A stretch of 64,000 nt of DNA, taken from contig CAVTOD010000005.1 of the NCBI GenBank assembly GCA_963736305.1, positions 434,001 through 498,000 of the forward strand, given 5' to 3'. The translations under genes were made by a program, and so were the position numbers. This DNA is from DASUPK01 sp963736305 (GTDB lineage Bacteria; Actinomycetota; Thermoleophilia; Solirubrobacterales; 70-9). A model generated the notes under the pieces. The model made no database searches, was not told the DNA's origin, and saw only the letters and a program-made list of their open reading frames with translations. Numbering within the stretch: the stretch's first letter is position 1; every line of letters starts with the position of its first letter. Below, piece by piece: positions 25,777 to 34,243 of the stretch.

Positions 25777-25849
25777 TGGGCGGTGCCGGGCTCGAACCGG
25801 CGACCTTCTCGGTGTAAACGAGATGCTCTCCCAACTGAGCTAACCGCCC
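25777..25849 (-). tRNA. tRNA-Val (TAC)
   Basis: A 73-nt cloverleaf. The acceptor is GGGCGGT/ACCGCCC, the anticodon stem TCTCG/CGAGA has loop TTTACAC (anticodon TAC), the T-loop is GTTCGAG and the discriminator is A. CCA is not encoded. Confidence 0.96.
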
Positions 25850-25912
25850 TTGGCGCTCCGCCCGATTATGACCGGCGCGATCCCCTGCGGGCGGTGGTAG
25901 CGTCGCGCGCAT

Positions 25913-26855
25913 GTGGAGGCGAGTCCTCCGGGGGCGGCGCACTGGTTCGTGGGCAAGGGCGTGAATGCCGGTGATCGCGCTCCGACGATCCTCGAGGGGC
26001 CGGGCTGGAGCTCCGGCGGAGACACGAACAGCGGGGGCTGAGGCGCCGACGCCGGCGCAATCTTCGGCGTGCCCGGCATCAGCAACTTCATCAGCCACGG
26101 GTACAACGTCCTCACCTGGGATCCGCGCGGGTTCGGTCAGTCCGGCGGGACGGTCGAGATCGACGATCCGCGCTCTGAGGGCCGCGACGTCCAGGCCCTG
26201 ATCGACTGGATCGCAAAGCAGCCCCAGGCCCAGCTGGACCAGAGCTGCACGCGGACGAAGAAGCGCGCGACACCGGGCCGAAGTTCGCCTGGATCGCCGA
26301 TGACGCCCAGCTGCGAAGCAGCGACTCCTATCCGCTCGAGCCCGCCGGCAGGCTGTCCGCGTCCGGCTCAGGCACGCTGCCCATCGTCCCTGGCCAGGGC
26401 AGCGGAGGCTGATCTTCGCCACCCAGGCCGCCAACGCGGTGAACGTCCCGATTCCGGGCCCGGCGGCCGATGCGAACGTCGTCGGCGCCCCGCACCTCGA
26501 CCTCTCCTACCAGGGGACAGCCGCTCCACAGAGCACGTGGATCTACGCCCAGCTCGTCAATCCGCGGAACGGCACGGTCCTCGGCAACATCGCGACGCCG
26601 ATCCCGGTAACCGTCGACGGCCAACCGCATTCGATCTCCCGGGACCTCGAGATGGTCGCCTCACGCGCGCCGGCCGCTGGCGGCTACACGCTGCAGCTCA
26701 CGGCCTCCTCCTCGCTCTACGACATCCAGCGCTCGACCGGGGCGATCACCTTCAACGGGATCGACGTGACGTTGCCCCTGGGAGACCAGGCCCCCGCGTC
26801 CCCGGCAGCCAAGACGAAGCACCGCAAGAAGCACCGCAAGCGCAAGCACCACTGA
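25913..26855 (+). pseudogene. Broken CocE/NonD-type hydrolase
   Basis: Pieces of a secreted alpha/beta hydrolase in correct order but not in one frame. APTILEGPGWSSGGDTN is followed by an in-frame TGA at 26039-26041. NFISHGYNVLTWDPRGFGQS through IAKQPQAQLD follows. There the catalytic serine region and several hundred residues are missing, and the frame shifts to DTGPKFAWIADDAQLRSSDSYP. A further shift leads to the C-terminal jellyroll (NVPIPGPAADANVVGAPHLD to the Lys/His tail). At least one nonsense, one large deletion and two frame changes make it clearly non-functional. Confidence 0.85.
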
Positions 26856-26874
26856 CGTAGGCTGAGCCCACGGC

Positions 26875-27441
26875 GTGGGCAAGCAGATCTACTCGGCGAT
26901 TGCATCCCTCGACGGCTATGTGGCCGACGAGGATGGCAACTTCGACTGGGCGGAGCCCGGCGAGGAAGTGCACCGGTTCATCAACGACCTCGAGCGCTCG
27001 GTCGGGACCTACCTCTACGGGCGCCGGATGTACGAGACGATGGCGGGCTGGGAGACAGACCCCAGCCTCGCCGCTCGATCGGAGCCGATGCGGGACTACG
27101 CCGAGATCTGGCGGTCGGCCGACAAGATCGTGTTCTCGGGGACTCTGCAGGAAGCGCCCACCGAGAGGACGCGAATCGAGCGGGAGTTCGATCCTGAGGC
27201 GGTGCGGGAACTGAAGGCCTCCGCGGACCGCGATCTCAGTGTGGGCGGTCCCAGCCTCGCCGCGACGGCGTTCGCTGCCGGATTGGTCGACGAATGCCAC
27301 CTCTTCCTCGCGCCGGTGATCGTCGGAGGCGGCAACCAGTCCCTCCCCGATCATGTCCGCCTCGAGCTCGAACTGCTCGACGAGCGGCGATTCGGCGGCG
27401 GAATGGTGCACCTGCACTACGCCGTAAGGTCCGGATCGTGA
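26875..27441 (+). CDS. Dihydrofolate reductase-family (RibD C-terminal-like) protein
   Basis: A 188-residue protein of the RibD/DHFR fold from GTG 26875. The N-terminal strand KQIYSAIASLDGYVAD carries the conserved SLDG. YLYGRRMYETM and the NADPH-binding LSVGGPSLAATAF follow, with VDECHLFLAPVIVGGG near the end. Such stand-alone domains reduce pyrimidine- or pterin-type substrates, but most are uncharacterised. Its stop overlaps the start of the ATP-grasp gene (GTGA, 27438-27441), the first of four coupled genes. Confidence 0.88.
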   Translation: MGKQIYSAIASLDGYVADEDGNFDWAEPGEEVHRFINDLERSVGTYLYGRRMYETMAGWETDPSLAARSEPMRDYAEIWRSADKIVFSGTLQEAPTERTRIEREFDPEAVRELKASADRDLSVGGPSLAATAFAAGLVDECHLFLAPVIVGGGNQSLPDHVRLELELLDERRFGGGMVHLHYAVRSGS

Positions 27442-28634
27442 AGGTGCTGGTGACCAGCTCGCGCATGCCGTTCGCGCTCGACGTGATCCGCAAGCTCGGC
27501 GAACGTGACCATGAGGTCTTCGCGTGCGACAGCTACGCGGCCTCTCCCGGAAGCCACTCGCGGTATCTGACGAAACACTTCACCACCGCCTCGGCCACCG
27601 AGGATCCGCAGCAGTTCGCCTCCGACGTCGAGCGCATCGCTGACGTGAACGAGATCGAACTCGTCCTGCCGATGTTCGAGGAGGTCTTCTACCTCGCCGC
27701 CCAGTACGAGCGGCTCTCGAAGGTGACCCGGCTGTACGCGCCACCGTTCCAGACCCTCGCGCAGGTCCACGACAAGGGCACCTTTCAGGAGCTCTGCGAC
27801 CGGCTGGAGATCCGGACGCCCCACACGACGCTCGCGCGCAGCCCTGCTGAGCTGAAGGACGCGATCGAGAAGTACCCGCGCTACTTCGCGCGCGCGGCGT
27901 TCTCGCGGGGCGGGGTCGGCCTGCTCACCAACACCGGGCCGCTGGCCGGCCACCTCTCTCCGGACGAGTGCCATCCCACGGAGGCGAATCCCTGGCTCGT
28001 CCAGGAGTTCGTCGACGGGCCGATGCACTGCACTTACTCCTGCCTTCACACGGGCAGAGTCGCTTCGCACATGTCCTACCGGGCACCGCGCCAGTGGGAG
28101 CACTCGACGGGGATCCAGTTCCTCTCGGTCGACTCCACCGACACCCTGCCGACCGTCGAGCGCCTCGGGAAGGACCTCCGCTGGGATGGGCAGATGTCGC
28201 TCGACTTCATCGAGACCGACGACGGACTCGTGATGATCGAGTGCAACCCCCGGCCGACCGACGGCGTCCTGCTGATGACCGCCGAGGAGCTCGAGCGAGG
28301 GCTGCTTGCTCCGCAGGACGAGATGCTGCTGGTGCCCGCCGGACGCGAGGAGCAGCTCGACTTCGCGGTCCTGGCGCAGATCTTCAAGGAGCCACTGCGC
28401 GAGGCACCGAAGTCGATCCACGACCTCGCGAAGATCGCCGGGACGGACAAGGGATGGCGGGACGCGATGCCGAAGCTCTACTCCTTCCTCGCGCTGGCCC
28501 GCTTCGAGCGCCTCAGCCTGCGCCAGCGCGAACAGCTCTTCGTCGCCATGTCCGATGGGATCACGTGGGACGGACAGTCGATTCCGGGGCTTCCACCCGA
28601 CGATGCCGCCTACCTCGCGAAGCTGACCGGTTGA
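27438..28634 (+). CDS. ATP-grasp family ligase
   Basis: A 398-residue protein from GTG 27438. The pre-ATP-grasp Rossmann-like part begins KVLVTSSRMPFALDVIRKLG. Then come the ATP-grasp features: HDKGTFQELCDRLEIRTPHT, WLVQEFVDGPMHCTYS, and the metal/phosphate motif DFIETDDGLVMIECNPRPTDG with the typical E-x-N-x-R. It forms an amide, thioester or similar bond with ATP. Substrates are unknown, though the overlap with DHFR-like and SDR genes points to a small biosynthetic pathway. The C-terminal 100 residues are outside the grasp core. Confidence 0.88.
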   Translation: MKVLVTSSRMPFALDVIRKLGERDHEVFACDSYAASPGSHSRYLTKHFTTASATEDPQQFASDVERIADVNEIELVLPMFEEVFYLAAQYERLSKVTRLYAPPFQTLAQVHDKGTFQELCDRLEIRTPHTTLARSPAELKDAIEKYPRYFARAAFSRGGVGLLTNTGPLAGHLSPDECHPTEANPWLVQEFVDGPMHCTYSCLHTGRVASHMSYRAPRQWEHSTGIQFLSVDSTDTLPTVERLGKDLRWDGQMSLDFIETDDGLVMIECNPRPTDGVLLMTAEELERGLLAPQDEMLLVPAGREEQLDFAVLAQIFKEPLREAPKSIHDLAKIAGTDKGWRDAMPKLYSFLALARFERLSLRQREQLFVAMSDGITWDGQSIPGLPPDDAAYLAKLTG

Positions 28635-28969
28635 TGGACCGATCGATCCTCTGGCGCGCGGCCGCCGCGCAGGTCGTGGCCGTAGCGGTGGTCTCGCTGG
28701 TGCTGGCCGTGACGCTCCCTCACTCGTTCTTCGAGGACTGGGGCTGGCTGACCGGGCCGCTCGCCTGGATGGGCTGCGCGGCGCTGACGGCCTGGGCGCT
28801 CCACCTGAATCTGCCCGGCGTGCTGCTCGGCGCAGTCCTGGCCGGCATCCCGAGCGCGCTCGCCGTGATCGCTGGCGTCCACTGGCTCGGCGTGATGATC
28901 GCGGTCGCCGCGTTCGCTGCCTGGTGCGCCTGGCTTGCCCGGCGGCCGGGAGGCGAGCTGTGGACCTAG
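28634..28969 (+). CDS. Small polytopic membrane protein
   Basis: A 111-residue protein whose ATG shares its A with the ATP-grasp stop (TGATG). Three to four hydrophobic segments (about 8-29, 39-52, 55-75, 80-100) and almost no soluble part are seen. There is no known motif. Its position inside a four-gene overlapping operon argues for a real gene, perhaps an exporter or membrane anchor for the pathway product. It overlaps the following SDR by 10 bp. Confidence 0.75.
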   Translation: MDRSILWRAAAAQVVAVAVVSLVLAVTLPHSFFEDWGWLTGPLAWMGCAALTAWALHLNLPGVLLGAVLAGIPSALAVIAGVHWLGVMIAVAAFAAWCAWLARRPGGELWT

Positions 28970-29712
28970 GCATCGAGGGCCGAGTCGCGTTGGTGTTCGG
29001 CGCGAGCCGGGGAATCGGGCGGGGGATCGCCGAGGCGCTGGCTCGCGAGGAAGCCCGGGTTGCGATCTCGAGTCGCTCCGCGGAGGCACTGGAGACGACC
29101 GCCGGAGAGATCGGCGGCGAGGTGCGCGCCTTCCCGGCCGACACCTCCGATCTCGAGCGGATGAGGGAGCTGCCCGGCGAGGTCGCCGAGGCGCTGGGGC
29201 AAATCGAGATCCTGGTGACCAACACCGGCGGCCCGCCGGTCGGCAAGGCGCTCGACAACTCGGAGGAGGAGTGGGAGCGGGCCTTTCACTCGCTGGTGCT
29301 GGCTCCTCGGGTCCTGATCGAGGCGGTGCTGCCCGGCATGCGTGAACGGAAGTGGGGCCGGATCGTCAACGTCTCCTCGAACTCGATCCGCGAGCCGATC
29401 CCCGACCTGGCGCTCTCCAACGCCAACCGCCTCGCGGCCCTGGGCCTGCTCGACATGCTCGCCGGTGAGGTCGCGGCGGAGGGAGTCACGATCAACACCG
29501 TCGCGAGCGGGATGTTCGCCACAGATCGCCTGGTCGAGCACCACGGCTCGGCCGAGCGAGCGCAAGAGGTGGCCGGCCAGCGTGTCCCGGCGAAGAGGCT
29601 CGGGCGCCCGGAGGAGTACGGCGACCTGGTCGCCTTCCTTTGCTCGGAGCGGGCCGCCTATCTCACCGGAGCGGTCATCCCACTTGACGGCGGCCTGCTC
29701 CGCTCGGTCTAG
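28960..29712 (+). CDS. Atypical SDR lacking the catalytic tyrosine
   Basis: A 250-residue SDR from GTG 28960. The cofactor loop is FGASRGIGRG, but the NNAG motif is NTGG and the YxxxK position reads SNANR. The tyrosine and lysine used for hydride-transfer catalysis are therefore missing. The C-terminal PLDGGLLRSV is normal. A known SDR subgroup carries this NTGG/SNxxR pattern. It may bind cofactor structurally or use a different mechanism. It is the last gene of the operon DHFR-like, ATP-grasp, membrane protein, SDR. Confidence 0.88.
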   Translation: MDLGIEGRVALVFGASRGIGRGIAEALAREEARVAISSRSAEALETTAGEIGGEVRAFPADTSDLERMRELPGEVAEALGQIEILVTNTGGPPVGKALDNSEEEWERAFHSLVLAPRVLIEAVLPGMRERKWGRIVNVSSNSIREPIPDLALSNANRLAALGLLDMLAGEVAAEGVTINTVASGMFATDRLVEHHGSAERAQEVAGQRVPAKRLGRPEEYGDLVAFLCSERAAYLTGAVIPLDGGLLRSV

Positions 29713-29713
29713 C

Positions 29714-30469
29714 TCAGGCGGTGGCGGGCCTTGGGGCCCGGCGGAAGGCCACCAGCAGCCACACGCCGCCGGCGATCATCATCGCCACGCTGATCAGCTG
29801 GGCCTGCGTCAGGCCGATGGCGACGTCCTCGTTGCGGCGGATGAACTCGACGAGCAGACGTTCGGTTCCCGCCAGCAGCAGATAGAGGGCGAAGAGCAGC
29901 CCGTTGCTGAGCCGGTCGCGCAGCCGCCACAGCACCAGTGCCACCAGTCCCATCGCCAGCGTCTCGTAGACCGGGGTCGGATGGACGGTCTGGTCGGTCG
30001 GCTTGGTCCCGTCCGGGTAGGCCATCGCCCAGGGGCCGTTCCAGGCCTTGCCGTAGTCGCCGTCGCCGGAGAGCTGGCACCCGCAGCGACCGATCGCATA
30101 GCCGAGCGCGAGCGCCGGCGCCGCCACGTCGAGCAGGGCGAGGGTGAGAAAGCCGCGCCACCAGGCCCAGAGGAAGACCCCAATGGCGCCCCCGATCGCG
30201 CCGCCGTACCAGACCAGCCCGGAGCCGGAGAACAGGTTGCCGAGCAGGTCGCCCTTGACGTCGCTGTAGTTCTCGACGATGAAGTCCAGGCGCGACCCGA
30301 CGAGCCCTCCGATGAGCGCCGCGAAGCCCATCTCGTAGGCCCAGTCGACGGGCTTGCCGATTTCCTCGAAGCGCCGCCAGATCACGGCCCCCGCACCGAT
30401 GAATGCCAGTGCGAAGCAGATCCCGAAGGTCTGGAGAGTGAGCGGTCCGAGGTGGATCTCAGGCAGCAC
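29714..30469 (-). CDS. lgt: Prolipoprotein diacylglyceryl transferase
   Basis: A 251-residue polytopic enzyme that transfers diacylglycerol from phosphatidylglycerol to the lipobox cysteine of lipoproteins. The family signature is visible as GLVWYGGAIGGAIG, AIGRCGCQLSGDGDYG, VHPTPVYE and FIRRNEDVA, with about seven membrane helices. GTG 30469 has TAGCCT 7 nt upstream (leaderless type). It ends 1 bp from the SDR stop, tail to tail. Confidence 0.95.
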   Translation of the reverse strand: MLPEIHLGPLTLQTFGICFALAFIGAGAVIWRRFEEIGKPVDWAYEMGFAALIGGLVGSRLDFIVENYSDVKGDLLGNLFSGSGLVWYGGAIGGAIGVFLWAWWRGFLTLALLDVAAPALALGYAIGRCGCQLSGDGDYGKAWNGPWAMAYPDGTKPTDQTVHPTPVYETLAMGLVALVLWRLRDRLSNGLLFALYLLLAGTERLLVEFIRRNEDVAIGLTQAQLISVAMMIAGGVWLLVAFRRAPRPATA

Positions 30470-30482
30470 GGACGGAAGGCTA
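30470..30482 (-). promoter_or_regulatory. Leaderless-type promoter of lgt
   Basis: The minus strand reads TAGCCT, seven bases, then the GTG at 30469, with no ribosome site. Confidence 0.4.
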
Positions 30483-30508
30483 GTCCAGCCGGCTAAACGG
30501 CTCGCGAC

Positions 30509-31768
30509 TCAGTCGGAGAAGAGGCCCGACATCGCCTTCAGCCCGACGTCCATGCCGCTCCAGAAGGCGCCGCCGTGGAATGGCTTGCCGTGGCTGAATC
30601 GCCACGGAACAGAGGTACCGAGCATCTTCTTCCCCATTCGCCAGATCCGCGAAGAGCCCACTCGGTACGTTCCGTTGGCGTCGGGCCGGACCTCGATCGG
30701 ATGCGCCGGGTCGCCGGTGAGCCGGAGCGGGACCTTGGCGAACGTCGCCTTGTCGAACTGCTCCATGATGCACATGCTGACCGGGTCGAAGCTGAGCTTT
30801 GGCTCAGTGCCGAGGATGACCGAGGCGATCTGAGATGCGGCCGCATCCGCCTGGAGGAAGGTTAAGAAGGCCTGCTTGACCGGGAAGTCGCCGGCGTCAC
30901 CGACTGCGTAGATCTCGGGATGGCGCTGCAGCCGGCGAGTCGCCAGGTCCGTGGCCAGGAAGCCACGGTCATCCGCATCCAGGCCGGCGAACGGCGTCGA
31001 GGCGATGTAGGGCGGGAAGGCGACCAGCAGGTCGTGTTCGATCCGCTCGCCATTGTGGAACTCGACTCCTTTGGAGTCGACGCTGTCGACGACCCAATCC
31101 GTATGGCCCTCGATTCCCCGGCGCTCGAACTCCTCGGTGACGAGCTCGTGGAGACGCGGTCCAAAGGCCTGGATGTAGCCCTGCTCGTAGGTCGCCCAGG
31201 TGATCGACGTCGAATCGCGTCCGTCATTGCGGCGCAGCCAGGTCTCGAACATGAGGACGATCTCGTAGAGGGGGCCCGCGCACTTGTTGTTGGGAGGGAT
31301 CAGGAAGAGGATTCGTTGCCGTTCACCCGCCTTCGCGGCGGCCAGGGTGCGCTCGAAGCCTTCGCGCAGCTGCAGCATCTCCTCCGGGGTCCACATGGTC
31401 GATGCATGCTCGGCAAGCCCGGGGATCTCGCTGGGACGCATCCCGGAGCCCGTCGCGATCACGAGCTGGTCGTAGGCAAGGCTCTGGCCGCCGACCCTGA
31501 CCCGCCGAGCATCCGGGTCGATCTCGTCGGCGTGCCCCTGCACGAGCTCGATCCCGCGCTTCGCGGCCGGCTTCGCCAGCCCGACCTTGAGGCGGTCCGG
31601 GTCAAGACCGAAGGGGACGTAGATCGTGTTCGGCTTGAAGAGGAAGTGGTCCTGATCCGAGACCAGGGTGATGTCGGCGCGATCGCCGGCGAGCAGGCGG
31701 AGGTCGAAGGCGGTCTCCAGTCCGCCGAACCCGCCTCCGAGTATCAGGACCTTGGATGCAGCCGCCAT
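30509..31768 (-). CDS. Sulfide:quinone oxidoreductase / NDH-2-like flavoprotein
   Basis: A 419-residue two-dinucleotide-fold flavoprotein. FAD motif LILGGGFGGLETAFDL lies at residues 7-22, DHFLFKPNTIYVPFG next, ATGSGMRP at about 107, and the second FAD motif IYAVGDAGDF near 290. Cysteines in NNKCAGPLYE and VSMCIMEQ match positions of the redox cysteines of sulfide:quinone oxidoreductases. A third cysteine is not evident, so sulfide oxidation is possible but unproven. The C-terminal region would sit on the membrane. Confidence 0.8.
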   Translation of the reverse strand: MAAASKVLILGGGFGGLETAFDLRLLAGDRADITLVSDQDHFLFKPNTIYVPFGLDPDRLKVGLAKPAAKRGIELVQGHADEIDPDARRVRVGGQSLAYDQLVIATGSGMRPSEIPGLAEHASTMWTPEEMLQLREGFERTLAAAKAGERQRILFLIPPNNKCAGPLYEIVLMFETWLRRNDGRDSTSITWATYEQGYIQAFGPRLHELVTEEFERRGIEGHTDWVVDSVDSKGVEFHNGERIEHDLLVAFPPYIASTPFAGLDADDRGFLATDLATRRLQRHPEIYAVGDAGDFPVKQAFLTFLQADAAASQIASVILGTEPKLSFDPVSMCIMEQFDKATFAKVPLRLTGDPAHPIEVRPDANGTYRVGSSRIWRMGKKMLGTSVPWRFSHGKPFHGGAFWSGMDVGLKAMSGLFSD

Positions 31769-31845
31769 GACATGAAGGCTGCCACCGCACGAGGCCGCCT
31801 ACCTCAGCCCTACCCCCAGACCTCGACTAGGGGTTTTCCACTGAA

Positions 31846-31917
31846 TAGCCCCGGCGGGAGTCGAACCCGCGCTACGAGGTTGAAAACCTCGCGTGCTAAC
31901 CGTTACACCACGGGGCC
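31846..31917 (-). tRNA. tRNA-Glu (TTC)
   Basis: A 72-nt cloverleaf. The acceptor GGCCCCG pairs with CGGGGCT (terminal G-U), the anticodon stem CGAGG/CCTCG has loop TTTTCAA (anticodon TTC), the T-loop is GTTCGAC and the discriminator is A. CCA is not encoded. It lies 12 bp from the argF stop. Confidence 0.94.
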
Positions 31918-31929
31918 GCGTTGCTGATC

Positions 31930-32841
31930 TTAGGAGGCGGGCGAGACCAGGCGCTCGAGCAGCGCCTTCTGGACATGCAGGCGATTCTCCGCCTGGTCCC
32001 AGACCGCCGAGCGTTCTCCGTAGAGCACCTCGGCACTGATCTCCTCGCCCGGATGTGCCGGCAGGCAGTGCAGGGCGACGGCGCGTTGCGAGGCCGCCGC
32101 GAGCAGCTCGTCGTTCAGCTGGTAAGGAGCCAGATCCGCCCGGCGGCGATCCGCCGTCTCCTCGTCCCCCATGCTCACCCATACGTCGGTGTAGATCGCG
32201 TCGGCCTCGGAGACGGCCGCTCGCGGATCGTCCGTGAGCTCCGCCAGCCCCTCCTCGATCCGATAACCCTCGGGGGCGGCGATGACGACCTCGACGCCGG
32301 CGATCCGCCCGAGGATCGCCAGCGAGCGCGCGACGTTGTTGCCGTCCCCCACGTAGGCGAGGCGCAGGCCCTCCAGCTCCCCGAAGCGCTCCTTCAGCGT
32401 GAGCAGGTCGGCCAGGGCCTGGCAGGGGTGGTGACCCGGCGTGAGACCGTTGATCACGGGGACGCTCGCAGCATCGGCGAGGTCGCGGACTCTGTCGTCA
32501 GAGCCCGAGCGAATCACGATCCCGTGCGTGTACCGCGACAGGATGCGGCCGGTGTCGCCGAACGACTCGCCGCGGGTGAGCTGGAGCTCGTCCCCGCGGA
32601 GCACGATCGGCGTCGCGCCGAGCTCGGCGGTGCCGACCTCGAACGAGACCCGCGTGCGGGTCGAGGGCTTCTCGAAGACCAGCGCCACCGAACGGCCGAC
32701 CAGGGCGTCGGCGCCCTCGCCGCGGTCCCGCCCGCGCTTGAGCTCCTCGGCGCGCTCGAGCAGCGCCAGCAGCTCGCCGCGGTCGAGCTCCTCGCCGGTC
32801 AGGAAGTTGCCTGCCTGAAGATGTGCGGTCGATGCAGCCAT
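31930..32841 (-). CDS. argF: Ornithine carbamoyltransferase
   Basis: A 303-residue cytosolic enzyme making citrulline from ornithine and carbamoyl phosphate in arginine synthesis. Carbamoyl-phosphate motif FEKPSTRTRVSFE, HHPCQALADLLT, the ornithine-loop SMGDEE and catalytic HCLPAHPG are all present, so it should be active. ATG 32841 (MAASTAHLQ) is chosen; longer frames run into the divergent gene. No other arg gene is adjacent. Only 21 bp separate it from the divergent phosphodiesterase, so promoters overlap. Confidence 0.95.
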   Translation of the reverse strand: MAASTAHLQAGNFLTGEELDRGELLALLERAEELKRGRDRGEGADALVGRSVALVFEKPSTRTRVSFEVGTAELGATPIVLRGDELQLTRGESFGDTGRILSRYTHGIVIRSGSDDRVRDLADAASVPVINGLTPGHHPCQALADLLTLKERFGELEGLRLAYVGDGNNVARSLAILGRIAGVEVVIAAPEGYRIEEGLAELTDDPRAAVSEADAIYTDVWVSMGDEETADRRRADLAPYQLNDELLAAASQRAVALHCLPAHPGEEISAEVLYGERSAVWDQAENRLHVQKALLERLVSPAS

Positions 32842-32862
32842 CGAGCAACCGATACTAGGGCC
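32842..32862. promoter_or_regulatory. Very short divergent promoter between argF and phosphodiesterase gene
   Basis: 21 bp separate ATG 32841 (minus) from GTG 32863 (plus). The shared GATACTAG provides a TAGTAT box 10 nt before argF on the minus strand and a GATACT box 6 nt before the plus gene. Both transcripts would be (nearly) leaderless and could not be made at the same time. Confidence 0.45.
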
Positions 32863-33681
32863 GTGCAGCTCACCGCAATGACATGGAACTTGTTCCACGG
32901 CCGCGACTGGCCGCCCGAGCCTGACCTCCAGATCCGAGCCCACAAGGGCAACTGCCATCGCGGTCCCCGGCTAGGCAAGACCTACGAGCAGGTGAACTGG
33001 GACCTCTTCGACGAGTTCGCCTCGCTGGTCGACTCCGTCGACTGGGACGTCGCCCTGTTCCAGGAGTTCCCCCCGGCCTGGAAGCGCCGGCTGGCCGAAG
33101 CGTGCGGCGCGCAGGCACACCGCGCGCTCAGCGGCCGGAACTGGTTGCAACCGCTCACCTCACTGATCGGGCGCTGGCGGCCGGACCTGCTGGGCGCCTG
33201 GGAGGGCGGCTCCGACACGACGCTCGTCCGAGGGGCCGCCGGAGGGATCGCCGAGCGCCGCCGGGAGGTGCTCACCTGGAGGCCCGAGCTCCGCGTGATG
33301 GCGCTCACCCGACTCGAGGCCGGCCCCTGCGTCGCGAACCTCCACGTCAGCACCAAGCCCTCGTCCGCCGAGCGAGAGCTGCTCGACGGCGCCCAGCGGG
33401 CGATCGACTTCGCCGGCTCGGAGCCCCTTATCTTCGGCGGCGACTTCAACGTCAGGCCGAAGGCGAGCGGAGTCTTCGACCAGCTCGAGGAGCGCTTCGG
33501 CCTCGCCCCACGCACCGCGCCGGACCGGCTCAGCCATCTGCTCGTTCGGGGGCTGCAGATGATCGAGCACCCAGCCGCCTGGCCGCCCGAGGCCCGTGAC
33601 CGCGTCGATCCCGATACCGGATTGAAGATCCGGCTCTCCGATCACAACCCCGTGATTGGAAAGTTCGCCTCTGTGGGATAG
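32863..33681 (+). CDS. Endonuclease/exonuclease/phosphatase-family protein
   Basis: A 272-residue EEP-fold metal-dependent phosphodiesterase or nuclease, without signal peptide. Motifs in order are MTWNLFHGRDWPP, FQEFP (catalytic Glu), ANLHVS, FGGDFNVRP (Asp/Asn) and SDHNPVIG (Asp-His). The catalytic set is complete. The substrate may be DNA, RNA, phosphoinositide or lipid; the nearby inositol-lipid genes are on the other side of four intervening genes. GTG 32863 is the only start that avoids argF. Confidence 0.85.
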   Translation: MQLTAMTWNLFHGRDWPPEPDLQIRAHKGNCHRGPRLGKTYEQVNWDLFDEFASLVDSVDWDVALFQEFPPAWKRRLAEACGAQAHRALSGRNWLQPLTSLIGRWRPDLLGAWEGGSDTTLVRGAAGGIAERRREVLTWRPELRVMALTRLEAGPCVANLHVSTKPSSAERELLDGAQRAIDFAGSEPLIFGGDFNVRPKASGVFDQLEERFGLAPRTAPDRLSHLLVRGLQMIEHPAAWPPEARDRVDPDTGLKIRLSDHNPVIGKFASVG

Positions 33682-33690
33682 TGCCGATCG
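33679..33690 (+). promoter_or_regulatory. Leaderless-type promoter of coiled-coil gene
   Basis: TAGTGC (33679-33684) lies six bases before ATG 33691; the box overlaps the TAG stop of the upstream gene. Confidence 0.35.
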
Positions 33691-34230
33691 ATGGCAAGCC
33701 CGCCGACGGAGTCAGAGGAGAGCTCCCGCGCCGAGCAGAGCGTTCAGGCGTTCCGGGACGCGCTCGAGAAGAGCATCACGATCTCCCGTGACCGCCTGCA
33801 GGAGGTCGTCGACGACACCGTCCGGCGCGGCCGGATGACGCGCGGGGACGCCGAGGAGATGGTCAGCCGCCTCGCCGCGAGGGGCCGTGAGCAGGCGGAG
33901 GATCTGCTCTCCCAGCTCGAGCGAATCCTCGCCCAGGCCCGCGAGGTCCCGGACCGGGCGAGGCAGGAGGTCGGAGGCCGCGCCGAGCAGGCGCGAAAGC
34001 GCACTGTCGCCGCCGTCGAGGGGCCGCTGGCCGGCGCGGATCGCGTCCGCCGCGCGGCCCGCGTCCCGGGCTTCCCGATCACCGCATACGACCAGCTCTC
34101 GATCCGTCAGATCGACGGGCGGCTACAGGAGCTCAGCCGCCAGGAGCTGCGCAGGGTCCGCGAGTACGAGCGCAAGAACAAGGCGCGCAAGGGCCTATTG
34201 CGGGCGCTCGACCGCAAGCTGCAGGCCTAG
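33691..34230 (+). CDS. Coiled-coil, phasin-like hypothetical protein
   Basis: A 179-residue highly charged helical protein. Residues 15-115 form long amphipathic helices (FRDALEKSITISRDRLQEVVDD, GDAEEMVSRLAARGREQAEDLL). A short non-helical PGFPITAYDQLSIRQIDGRL segment follows, then a second helix ending in LLRALDRKLQA. The pattern resembles phasin or apolipoprotein-type surface-binding proteins, or a cytoplasmic scaffold. No enzyme motif is seen. It is convergent with another coiled-coil gene 13 bp away. Confidence 0.75.
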   Translation: MASPPTESEESSRAEQSVQAFRDALEKSITISRDRLQEVVDDTVRRGRMTRGDAEEMVSRLAARGREQAEDLLSQLERILAQAREVPDRARQEVGGRAEQARKRTVAAVEGPLAGADRVRRAARVPGFPITAYDQLSIRQIDGRLQELSRQELRRVREYERKNKARKGLLRALDRKLQA

Positions 34231-34243
34231 CTGCCCAGCAGGA

